From: Drosophila persimilis
Taxonomy: Eukaryota; Arthropoda; Insecta; Diptera; Drosophilidae
Length of the DNA: 64,000 nt
Direction of reading: 5' to 3'
Assembly (NCBI RefSeq): GCF_003286085.1
Contig: NW_020825322.1
Location: 2,046,001 to 2,110,000 of the forward strand
The translations under genes were made by a program, and so were the position numbers. Positions 34,501 through 45,371 of the stretch are shown here, one piece after another (position 1 is the first letter of the stretch; the number at the start of each line of letters is the position of its first letter). The notes under the pieces were generated by a model. That model had not been told where the DNA came from, did not search any database, and saw only the letters and a program-made list of their open reading frames with translations.

Positions 34501-37342
34501 TATGAGTGGAACCCAGGATCCAATCCAACGGCAGATACTATAGCATATTCCTGTCCTGTTTGGTCCTGTCCTGGCCAGCTCCCTTCATCCCAGCTCAGCC
34601 CGGCCCTGCCCAGCCCTGTCCTGTCCTGTCACGTCCCGTCCAGACCTTGTTCCGTTGGGTTTGGTTTCTGGATTTGGTGCGCTTGGCTCGCTCATTTGGT
34701 TTTCCGTTTGAATTTCCTTTGCACTCAATGAAATTTCAACTTGATTTCCGTCGGGCATTTGTTACTTATATTTTTAGCACACTCTCCCATACCCATCCCC
34801 ATGCCCATGCTCGGACGCCCACACGGAGGGGCTTCGAGCAGTTGTTGACACCTACCGCTGGCGACAGCTGCTTCACACTCTCACACGTGTCTGCAGCTGT
34901 ATCAGTGTTCGTATACATATCTAGCTGCGTATGAGTGCTCGGTGGTGTCTGTGTGTGTCTGTGTGTGTGTGCTTGTTTGTTGATTTGGCTTAATAGTTAC
35001 CAGAAACAGGAGCAGGAATAGCCGTAGCTTTAGCCCTTACCCATACCGATAGCCTTAACCGTAGCCACTCCCCCTGGCATTTGTGTGTGTGGGCGTGTGG
35101 CCTTGGCTTTTGGCTGGAAAAGGAGAGAAAGGAAGCAAGGAAAAAATAAAGAAACATATAGCCAATTTGAGGAATCCGCTTAAGTGCGACATTGATTTCC
35201 GTCCATGATATCTAACACATGTCCTTCCTCAAAAAGGGTGCAGAGACAGAAGACCGGAGACAGGCACAGAGGCTGAGGCTGGGCCGACAGCTCACAGAAA
35301 CGGCATAGAGAATTTGCATTTAAAAGAGGAAATTGTCCAAATTAAAATTTAAATTGTCACCCGTAGTTCAGGCACACACCAAATCTGTTTCCTTTCATAA
35401 GATATCCTTTATTTCTTGCAAATTTAATGAGGAGTCTCCCCATGTTCCGCTCGCCGTTGCCAGAAAGAAGCCCTATTTTCTTTAAGTGTGGCAAATCAAC
35501 CTAGCCATGCGGTCTTCCCCGTCCACCCATTTCCACATACACGGACCCACAAGCAGTAGATCTGGTCGGTCACACACGAGCAGGCATCGCTCCACCCCCA
35601 CCCACACCCCCACCCACACTCACACCCAGCACGCCCTCTGACTGGCTGGCGCCTGTGGCAATCCGAGAATCTATGGGAACCGGGGCTGCCCGAGAAGTGT
35701 ATCCATAAAATATTGTTGCCAACAGATTTTTACATGCAAAGTTTCTATTTTTTGTGCTAGATTTTCTTGAAATTTTCAAGTTGAATCTCGAGCCCCCCAG
35801 TGGGTGCCAGATTCGATTTAAAATGGTCAGACAAACGAGGCGAGGGGCTCTGGCCACCGGACGAGTTTGTCACTAGAAACATACGACTTGTCATTAATAA
35901 CTAAGCAATTGTATTGGGCCAGTTGCAGGACCAGTTACGGATTCAAATTCAGATTCAGGATATAGCAAACTGTACACAGATACGGCAAGGCCAACTGCAG
36001 CAGATGTTTCCTTAAGCGGTAGGTGGTGACTCGTGAGTGGGGGGGAGGGGGGAATGCATTGTGTGTCTGGGCCACACTCTGAGATTGAAATGAACTCCCG
36101 GTCAACCCGAGCTGAGAGAAAAGATGGGCCAGAAAGAGTGCAGAGCAGAGCCTGGGAGGTTGATTGATAGAGTGGAACAGAGAGGTATAGGATCAAATTG
36201 AATGGAATGGAACCCATGGGAATAGGATAAACAAAGAACGGATAATAGCGGAAACGTAATTGATAACAGAGAGCCGATCAAAAGGGAAGCGTAACCGATG
36301 AGAAGCTGCTTAATAAGATGACAAGAAATCAAATCGAATAGAACGAAATGGAATGAAATTAAGACCCGAGTTTAGGGAATAAAAACCTGGAGAGACATTC
36401 CAGCTGATTGATAGGCAAAGGCAGGACAAAGTAGAGTGAAACGGAATAAATTGTAGCCGGTGGGAATACCAGAAACGGAAGTGAAGCAACGGACGTAGAT
36501 TAACAAGGTAAAATGATACAGAACAAAGTCGAGTGCAATGAAATGAGTGGAATGGAACGAACTATAGTATATCCTCACCTAATGATTCACTTATGTAATG
36601 TTAAATTTGAGTTAAAAGAATCCAAGAAGACATTCAATGACACAATGGGGAAAAGTTAAGCCACCTCTTAGCCACCTAAAGCAAAATCTCCGCTGATTCA
36701 ACTAAAAGAGTCTCCTCCCAGGCTAAAGGTCAAATCATGCATTAGACATTCATTCATTAATTTATAAGTCAGTATTTGATAGACTCCTGTCCGGCCTCAA
36801 CGACAGACGACCGCCAAAAAGAAGAGGCTTTCAATCAACATATTGGCCAACAAGACACCATCGACCCAGCCGCTGCCTCTTATCCCATCTCCACCGTGGA
36901 TGATTAATTGTGGGACAGGCATGCTAACAATGTTAATTTGTCATATATATCCGCTCCCCTGACCCCTCCGGCGCATACCAAGATGACAGACAGCCAGAGA
37001 GAGAGAGAGGAGGAAAGCTCAAAGAATCAAATTAAAAATGTATAATCGCTCTTATGGGAGCCAAAGGGGGGATTGTCTGAGAGGACTGGTGAATGAAGGA
37101 GGGAGATTGGAGACTGCAGGATGGTGGATGGAGGATGGAGTATGCCGCGACGAGCAATCAAATCAATAATTCATGTTATGAAAACGTTAAGAGTAACGAT
37201 AATGCCCTGGATGAGATGAGATGACTCGAGGAGATGAGACGCGGAGTGAAGCGACTCGCAGGCATCCCAAAATGGGGTTGGGTGGTGGTGCCGGAGCTGT
37301 GTCGAAAATTCATCTTGAGGTCAAATTTTTTACAGTTTCAGG

Positions 37343-37450
37343 TGCTCGACTGCTTCGGAACGGATACAGGTACAGATACAAATATGGGCACGGCCACGGG
37401 CAGGGGTGCCAGGCACCAAGCAAAGCAAATGTAAATTTTCAATGACAACG
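37343..37450 (+). other. Exon-like interval between good splice signals
   Basis: Acceptor AATTTTTTACAGTTTCAG ends at 37342 and donor CAACG|GTAAGT starts at 37451. One frame is open throughout (starts CSTASERIQVQIQ, phase-2 entry); the phase-1 entry that exon 5 would need reads ARLLRNGYRYRY and stops near the donor. The sequence contains a TACAGA repeat. It may be a cryptic or rarely used exon. Confidence 0.25.
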
Positions 37451-39302
37451 GTAAGTGCATGTAAATGCAAAACGATGATGGCGAGGACAATGCTTGGGGA
37501 TGGGGCTGCACGGCAAGAGTGAAGGATATAGATAAGGGTGAGGGTAACGGTAAGGGACACGGACACGGACACGCAGCCGGACAAACAACGAATGGCAACT
37601 AAATGAAATGAACGACATTGCACAGCAGAACCACACAAACACACACACACACACATTCATATGCACATACATCCGTGGATATTTAGGCATGTGTGTGCAA
37701 ACTGCAATTCAAATAAATTTTCATCTATTTCCAGTTTTTGGGTTATGGTTCTGGGTTGCGGGTTGCGGGCCGTGGGTCCTCGCCGCTCTATGGATGAGTG
37801 TGTGGGGGCGTCCGCAGCAGCACTTACCACTTTGGCTGTATTTAAATACTTGCACGATTTCCGGTTGTTAGCGCTGTTAAGTTTCAAAATGGCTTCCCTT
37901 CTATACACAGGCACGAACACAAGCAAACCTCGAGAGAGCCAGTAGGAATGGGTCGACTAAATTCCGTTGCATACTTTTGGGCACAGCCATCGACAGTGGA
38001 CGTGAAACTGTTCTGCCATTCACTGTTGTTGTTGTTGGTGTTGTGCATTCTGTTGTTGCCTTGTTAGTGTTGCCTTTTCTGTTGTTGTAGCTGATGTTGA
38101 TTCTGTTGGTGAGGGACTTTTACTTGTAGCTGTGGGGTTTTTTTTTATATTTTTTTTTGTTTTTTGTTTTTTGTTTTTTTTTCAATGTTGGTGAACTTTT
38201 CGGTGGTAGGTAGTTTTTTTGGGTTGTTATTTTATTAATTTTGATTTTGGAGTTTTTTGTAATGTTGGAGTAGTTTTCTGGTGTTTTTCTTAATGTTTCT
38301 GCAGTTTCCGTTGGTGACATGGAATGATTTAAACATTGTTGGAGAGACCAAAGCACTAGAATATCACCTTAACTCTTCATTAGCTCCGCCGTCGTCCCTG
38401 ACCTTGTGCAACAGCCAGTACCTTTTTTACCCCTCAGGAGAAGTCCGTCCCAACAAAGAAAATGCAAAGCAATCATCGACAGCGCCAATCCAATCCACAA
38501 AGCCAAACAAGCAAAACACAGCAATGGCTAAGCGCCAACGGCCTAAGCAAACCGAGCCCACAGAGAGAAAACATCCTGATATCCATCGGTCGAAAGTTCA
38601 TCCGATTTTCACTTCAGATTGTTCATTTAAGTTTTGTATTCAAAAATAGAACCATCAGTGGATGGTATCAATATCCTTTTCTATACAAAAATACTCGTTC
38701 GAAATGGTTTGATTTTACTTTGGCGAAATATAGTTGAGTTATCATTTATGAAAAGTTGTTGTAAAACCTATTCGGAACCTTTTAAACTGGATAGTACTCG
38801 AAAAATGCTCGTATGAGTTTGAGTTCACTTTTGCAAAAATCGTAATTAAACGAATAAAAGATTCATCCTATTGAGGGAGATTGTTTTTATTTGCATCAAC
38901 AATATTTTTTTTCGGTGCAACCACTGGAGGGCTCTTCTTCTGCATGCACCCAGCCCGTGCCAGTGGTACTATGGCACTCCTCCCTCTGTTCCGCCCTCTG
39001 TCTGCGGGGCACTCTCTTTGGCATTTCATGTTGTCCTTTCCTTTCTTTTTACCCATTTTTCTGTTTGTTGTTTTTCCTTCTGGTTTATTTTATTATTCTC
39101 TGCTCTGTTCTGCCCTGCTCTTCTGGTGGTGTCTCCCCGCTCCCCGCTCTCCTCTTCTCGCTCCGTGTCTCATATTTTTTTCTGCATTCTGTGGCGGAAG
39201 TTCATTTGAGGAATTTCTCTTTGGAATTTCAGATGTGCCGTTCATTATTTTGTCTTGCTTTCACCTGCTCTCGAGCCGCCACCACCCATAGCCCGCAGTG
39301 CT

Positions 39303-39337
39303 GTAGTCTGTAGTCTGTAGTCTGTAGTCTGTAGTCG
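39303..39337. repeat. (TAGTCTG)5 heptamer repeat
   Basis: Five tandem copies of TAGTCTG, the last partial. Perfect copies, so probably young. Confidence 0.85.
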
Positions 39338-40299
39338 GGGCTGCCGCCATAGCCAATCTTTGAATGAATAGTCTGATTTATAATGATTAATGCCTTCCAG
39401 TTATGTGTCGGACATTTGCAATTGAGATGAAGATGGCGGCAGAAGCAGACAGAGATATGGAAGATATATAGAAAGCGAGAGAGACAGAGACAGAGACAGA
39501 GAGAGCGATAGTGATAGTGATAGCCAGAGGGAAGGCGAATACAGGTAGTCAAAACAATTTGTGGCCACACCTCAAACGCATCCCCGCCGCTCCTCCTTTC
39601 CTCCTTTCCGCCTCTCCGCTTTTCGCCTGTTAAGCTTCTCTTACACGAATCGAATTACACTGTCACTTGTTTGCCGCCGCATTCGCACTATTCGCACTAT
39701 TCGCACTATTCGCATTGGTGTTCACACCAGAGACCACCTACATAACCGTCGGTGTTAAACGTATCGTGTAATGTTCTGTTCATCTGATTTCAGTCTTACC
39801 CTGCGGCCCCCCTTCTCTGCCATGCGTTGTCTTCCTTTCGGCCTGCATTTGCACTGATACCGCTATAAGCAGCTTACCTGAGTGGAATTCAGTGGAGTTC
39901 ACCTGAGACTGATTGCATTTAGCTAACTAATGAGATGGAATTCCCCGTTTCCCATGCCACGTACCCCGAGCCCCAGACACACGCCTCCACTGCCCCACAG
40001 ACTCCACTGAGCTCCAGCGATGGCCCACAGTTACATAGATTTCCATTTGGTGGTAAACGCTGCTCCCATTTCAATTTTCGTTGTGGCCATCATAAAATAT
40101 AATTGTTTTTCCACTTGCCCCGAAAGTGAAAAATAAACTGCCAATTCCACAGTGGCGACTCGCTAACAATAAGGCTAACAACAACAGCAACAGCAGATAC
40201 AGTAGCAACAATGGCCAGAAGTAAGCCATTTGTTCAACAGCTGCAAGTCAGCAGGAATATCGTAGGGCGGCGATTGGGGGGCAGGCAATATCGTCGAGC

Positions 40300-41507
40300 C
40301 AACGCACTATGGTCCGAACGACCACTTTTGTTGGCCAAAACCTAATTTTTCAAGTTCAAAACTGAAACCTGGTTTTGATCGCTCTGCATTAGAAAAAGAT
40401 CGACCATTAAATCTGCGTACCAGAAATTTCCATAGATGGCGCCACATTCGCAAAATCAGCTGTGCAACCCAACTGTTTTTATAGTAAAGCACGTGAAGGG
40501 AAAAAGTGGCAAATTAATAACCACTTTAGATATCTCAAAAATTGAAAAACGCCAAGACGTGATTAAATTTTTTTGATGAATCTTAATCTGTCGGGTTCTT
40601 ACTACGTGTTTTGAGTTTTTAACTGTCTCTAGTAGTTCTGATGTCTTCGTAATTGAAGGTTAAAGTGAGGCCTTCAACATGTGCCAACTTGTAATGAAAA
40701 GTAATTTTTGAAAAGGTGTACAAAGTGAGTCCTACCTAGTCCCACCCTGAAACCTTTTCTGTGTCGTAGATTAATAAATTCTTTTTGAAATGTATATAGT
40801 TAGAAATGCCACTTTTTACCACAATTCTTGGAATTTGCATTAATAGAGCATAACCTCAAATTCGAAAATGCAGATTTGTTTGCCGAATGAAATTCAGAGA
40901 AGGGTAAAATTATCAATTATTTGAAAACGGATCATAAGGCGACATATCATATGAAATTAATAAAGCTTTTGAAGATACCAGCAAGAAAATTTGTTACCGT
41001 TTGGCAACATACCGGAACAAATGCCGGTAAAATTCAAAGATGTTTGAACGAAAATATGTGGATTGGCCACAAGCCTTTGTTATAATACATTTATCTTTAT
41101 GTCCAAATATGCTAACTAAGTTCGTAAGGCTGTACAGGACCCAGTCGGAAAGCCGGCACATATGTATCTCACTTAACGAGGCGTTAACCTTGCTTCTAGA
41201 CAAGGATTTCGGCAATAATTTACGGAAACCTTTAAAAGATTTTATTTTTATTTAAATCAAAATTTTTTTTAGTCGTGCAACGCCGTTTTCTTAAATAAAA
41301 TATGCTTAATACTTTTTTTCACTATAACTAAAAATTTAAATATGCATTATTAAAAAGAGGGGCGGTGCCACACCCATTTTTTTTCTTAAATCCATTTCTT
41401 ATTGATTATATGTATCCAATACAAAAAACTAAATGAAAAAATCTTGTTCCGTTCGGGAGTTATTAATTTTGGCCAACAAAAGTGGTCGTTCGGACCATAG
41501 TGCAACG
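40300..41507. mobile_element. Transib-like DNA transposon, non-autonomous copy 2 (inverted to copy 1)
   Basis: The element is 40305-41502 (1198 bp), with the same terminal inverted repeats as copy 1, CACTATGGTCCGAACGACCA to its complement. It is flanked by a perfect 5-bp duplication, CAACG (40300-40304 and 41503-41507). It is the reverse complement of copy 1 overall and keeps about 47 bases (40912-40958) missing there. The shared remnant frame (ending LLLDKDFGNNLRKPLKDF) is on the plus strand at about 41040-41255. Neither copy can encode a full transposase. Confidence 0.85.
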
Positions 41508-42227
41508 GGGGGGATTCGCCCACTCGAATACCCTTTGTGGCTAACCTAAGACTGAAGATTGAAATGGTTGTCCATGGTTTTGAGGCTAAAACCCATTTTT
41601 TCTTTGATTCATCCTTCACAAAAGAGGTGGAGCGAAAAGCTGGCTCCTGGCTCCTTCACTGAGGCACTTTAAGACGATGCCATACGAATTGCGAAAGCTA
41701 GGCTTCAGTCGTGCCTGAAGTGTAAATGAGTGTCACGCATCGAATCAAATGGATCATTGAGACGCCCCAACCACTGCAGGGTGCTCGGAGGTGTGCAAGG
41801 GCGTAGGGAGACCCAAGAAAAATTGCTTGACCGCTGTCTACGTGGGAGCTTCTGCGAATTCTCGGACGGAAGCTGAAGCCCCATTTATGACCGCGAGAGC
41901 TCTGCTCATGTACGAGTATGAATATATAGCCATGTTTATACATACAGACAGACGTACGTACTGTATGGGCACGGGGGCCTACGATTTTTACCTATGCGCC
42001 CGAGGGGCGAGCGTTTCCAACACAGAATCCATTTAAAATTTAATGACCCGAACGTTGGTGCTTTTGTTGCTTTTGTCGGCTGTACGGTGGTACGGTGGTA
42101 CGGTTGTATGCATGTTGTACCGGCATCAGCATCAGCGGCGAAGCAATATTAAAATTCATTAAAAATGATTTGCGTAAAACGCAATTTTATTTTTTCATTC
42201 CCGCAAAAAAGGAAAGAAGCACCGCCG

Positions 42228-42252
42228 CAGCAGCAGCAGCAGCAGCAGCAGC
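42228..42252. repeat. (CAG)8 microsatellite
   Basis: Short CAG run followed by imperfect CAGGAG/CAGGAGTAG. A stop codon closes the Gln frame soon after. Non-coding by position, in intron 5. Confidence 0.8.
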
Positions 42253-44342
42253 ACCAGGAGCAGCAGGAGTAGCAACAGAAACCAAAAAAAATAAATGGAA
42301 AAAAAGGAAATATATAGAAAAAGTGGAAAAGAGAAAAGCGAAAAGCAAAAATATAACACGCGCATAAAAAACAAGCGGCTGGGAAAATAAAGTACAGCAT
42401 TTCAAAATGAAACAAATAAAGCCAGCGGATCGGATCGGGTTCGGCGAATGGGGGAATGGGAATGCGAGTGCGACTGGAATGTTGAGAGGAATGGCTATAG
42501 GATTCATAGTACAAATATGCGGTGTTGATAGGGTCGAAAGGTTGCAGGGGGAAGTGGTAAAAAAAAACAGGATGATTGAGCTCCTGCACTCATACACGAA
42601 GCCTAGTACACTGCCGTTGTGTATGTGTGTGTGTGCGCACAAAGGGAAACCCTGTGAATACAATAGGCTAAAAAACTGTAGTGTGAAATACTCGAACTTT
42701 CCCAAACATTCTTAGAGAGCCACATTCCATGCTTTCTTTGACCATTCTTTTCCGAGAATCGTACCTATGTTTCAATTAATTTAACAAAAATTGCATTTAA
42801 TTAAAATGTTTGCACTCTTTTTACAGCTCTTCCATTGCTGCAGTTTTCTCTGCCATTTACACTTGATAATTCGTTTTTTGACACAATTTTCCATTTGTGG
42901 GCTTGTCCCCAGAGTGCTTCCTTGGCTTTATCATTTTCTACTCCTCAGTTTCTTTTATGGGTCTTAGATTTTCTGCATACCTTCTATTCCTGATCTCTCT
43001 GATCTCTCTCTCTGGAGCCTATTCATACCTTTCTTTGACTGACTGCTAAGCGGGTTCATGCTCCAAGCATCTCTATGTTTCCACTCCCTTTATATATTTC
43101 TTTCTATATTATCGCACTGTACTCTTCTTTTTGGCAGCTTTTCTATTATCCCAGTGTTCCCAACGTTGATCCTCTACTTTTTGCTATAACCTTTTCCAAT
43201 GCGTTTGGCCTCTTCTTGCCACAGATATTTGGGTAACTGTTAGTCGGCTTCTCCTTTACAGCCTAATCGAGTCTATCCTAATCAGTTGATTGGTCAGTTT
43301 TATGCTTTAGCCACTTATTTATTTAACAACATCATCCGTACTGCCGTTTTCCAATCATCCCGGTCTCTTGCAGCGTGACAACTGCTCACACTCTTTTTAT
43401 GGAGCTCTCAAAGGTCCTGTTCCTCCTCCTCCTCCCTTTTTTTAATCCAGTGGCCACTAAAAAATTAATGCAAAAAATTGCCGCACACACACATGCACAG
43501 TGTGCACACACGTACGACTACATGTAAAATGAACAAATTTATTGCTTTCCATCGCACTCTCTCTGATAGGTGTACTCGTACACAGGACATTGCCTGTCCC
43601 GTCCCGCCCAGTGCCACGCCCCTGCTCCAACAGACGCGCTGTTGCGTCACGAAAATTAAAAAAACAAACGAGAGGAAGCGTGTAAGCCGTGTAAAGGCCG
43701 CGTCTCTACTTTTGTAACCGGTACTAGGTCAGTACACTTAAGCCACAAGAACTACACCAAGAATTTAAGCGAAAATCAAGAAAAGTTTTTATTTTACAGC
43801 TCCCATTTTTTGTCTCAAATTAGTTTTATATGTCCGTGTTTTAATACAACAATAACCAAGTTATGAAAATATATAGTCAGCGAAATAATTCAAAAATCTG
43901 AAACCATCTCCAAAATGTCCTGCCAACTGGAAAAAAATAATTAAAAAAGATAAAATTTGCCCAGTATTCCTAGTATTTTTAATAAAATTACTTTAATATT
44001 GAGTAGGATGTATGTATGTATGTACATGCGTGAGATTATAATTGATGTAATTTATACAATATATTTTATAAGTCGTTTGGTATTGAAATGGGACGAAATG
44101 ATTTTTATGATATTCGATTTTATCTATATCCATTTTTCTTTGCATATTTTTGTACCTCTGTCTACTTTCTCTACCAACTGTTTTAGCTCACTTCCCTCCA
44201 TCAGAGGGTGCACATTGCACGAGGAAAAGTGTGTTTGTGTGAGAGAATGGCTGAGAGTAGCCATTGCCACAGCATTTTCATTTATTCCATCCGATCTGAT
44301 CCAGATTCTGCAATATGCTAGATATGGTTATTCTTAATAAAC

Positions 44343-44513
44343 TTGATTCAGTGTGAAATCACAAGAAAACAAAGCGCCAACATAGCTATATTGACTCGGC
44401 TCTTGATGCTGATCAAGAATATATACATATACTTTATGGGCTGGGATGTTCCACACATCCACTTCCACCACAAATATAATATACCCCTATACTCTTCGAG
44501 TACCTGGTATAAA
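44343..44513 (-). repeat. Degenerate dispersed fly repeat, fragment 1
   Basis: On the minus strand it starts TATACCAGGTACTCGAAGAG, then shows CCATAAAGTATATG and TATATTCTTGATCAGCATCA followed by AGAGCCGAGTC. This order (TATACC...ACTCG, ATAAAGTATAT, TTCTTGATCAG, CCGAGTCGAT) is shared by abundant dispersed repeats in Drosophila genomes. I recognise the pattern but cannot name the family with certainty. Confidence 0.6.
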
Positions 44514-44565
44514 AAAGCACAAAAGAGAAACTTGTAAAATATTGCGCTAGGCATTTATTTTTAAC

Positions 44566-44886
44566 AATCCATGCATTTTATATGAATGTCCCTGATAGGC
44601 CACGGGTTGCGTGGTGCGTGCTGTAATTTCCATGTAGACACAACAAAAAATAATGAAAGGACTGGCTGATCGAAGCTCTAGATACCCAGATTCCAGGTGT
44701 CCGAAGAATGTATATATTGATAACTAAATTCATACTTGTAGTAAGAAAGTAAAAGTATGTGTTTCCCACTCATAGCGTAATTTGTCCTTAAAACTAGGCC
44801 TATTATAGTTCTACCTCTGTTTGCAGCCAGAATAGCTTCCATTCCTGGGGCAAAACCATCATACCCTACCCTCCTGCAAGGGTATA
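44566..44886 (-). repeat. Possible second fragment of a dispersed repeat
   Basis: On the minus strand it begins TATACCCTTGCAGGAGGGTA, a hairpin-like end typical of fly dispersed repeats. The interior is not recognised. It may be one element with fragment 1 or a separate insertion. Confidence 0.4.
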
Positions 44887-44948
44887 CCAGCAGCAGCACC
44901 TTGTCACATTTTCAATTTTCGTTTCCGAGCCCTCCCTCCGCCAGCTCT

Positions 44949-45371
44949 TTACTTGTCATTGAGCATTTTTTGATAACAGTAAATATATGTACAGTATATA
45001 CGACGAGTATATATAGAAATATATCTGTTTATCTGCATCTGTTTTATATTACTTGATTTGATTCGATTTGATTGGTACTCGTAGTTGTTGTACTTGTATT
45101 CTATTCCCCCTTGCAAACATTTCACAGTCTGTTGCCCATTCTGAGTCGCCGGCTGATTGTCATGGAGTGCCGTCTGCCGTCTGCCTTCCTCTGCGGAAGG
45201 AGGAGTCGCGATTTTGGGGCTCATTAAATTTGGCAAAGATTTGAGCAAAAGTTTCTCTTTGTTGGCGAGGTTCAACTTTTGACTGCCATCAACGACTCTG
45301 CCTCCAACCTTGCCCTCTGCTTTCATGAGTTTCCCGTTGGAGCTCGTGTCAATCTGATTGTACAGGAACAT
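44949..45371 (-). CDS. Minus-strand exon-like frame, hypothetical protein
   Basis: Reads MFLYNQIDTSSNGKLMKAEG, then KVGGRVVDGSQKLNL, LLLKSLPNLMSPKIATPPSA and EEGRRQTALHDNQPATQNGQ, to a TAA at 44949. The first 95 residues have balanced protein-like composition; the last third is Tyr/Ile-rich and looks less real. Just upstream on the minus strand is a strong acceptor (CTCTCTCTCTCTCTAG) nine bases before the ATG, so this could be an exon rather than a start. No domain was recognised. It could be a gene nested in the channel intron, or chance. Confidence 0.35.
   Translation of the reverse strand: MFLYNQIDTSSNGKLMKAEGKVGGRVVDGSQKLNLANKEKLLLKSLPNLMSPKIATPPSAEEGRRQTALHDNQPATQNGQQTVKCLQGGIEYKYNNYEYQSNRIKSSNIKQMQINRYISIYTRRIYCTYIYCYQKMLNDK

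Larger units (their letters stand above)
25453..40299. other. Intron 5, middle part (mostly no gene)
   Basis: About 15 kb with many microsatellites: GGAGCC/GTAGCC hexamers (27556-27610), CCGCAT (28990-29025), CT (30817-30846), GA (31563-31594), TAGTCTG (39303-39337). Also a GGAAT-rich region (36190-36560) and T-rich GTTGTT/TTTTTG stretches (38020-38280). Two exon-like intervals are noted separately (28882-29121 and 37343-37450). The longest open frame, 197 codons on the minus strand at 32698-33291, has no recognisable domain. Confidence 0.5.
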
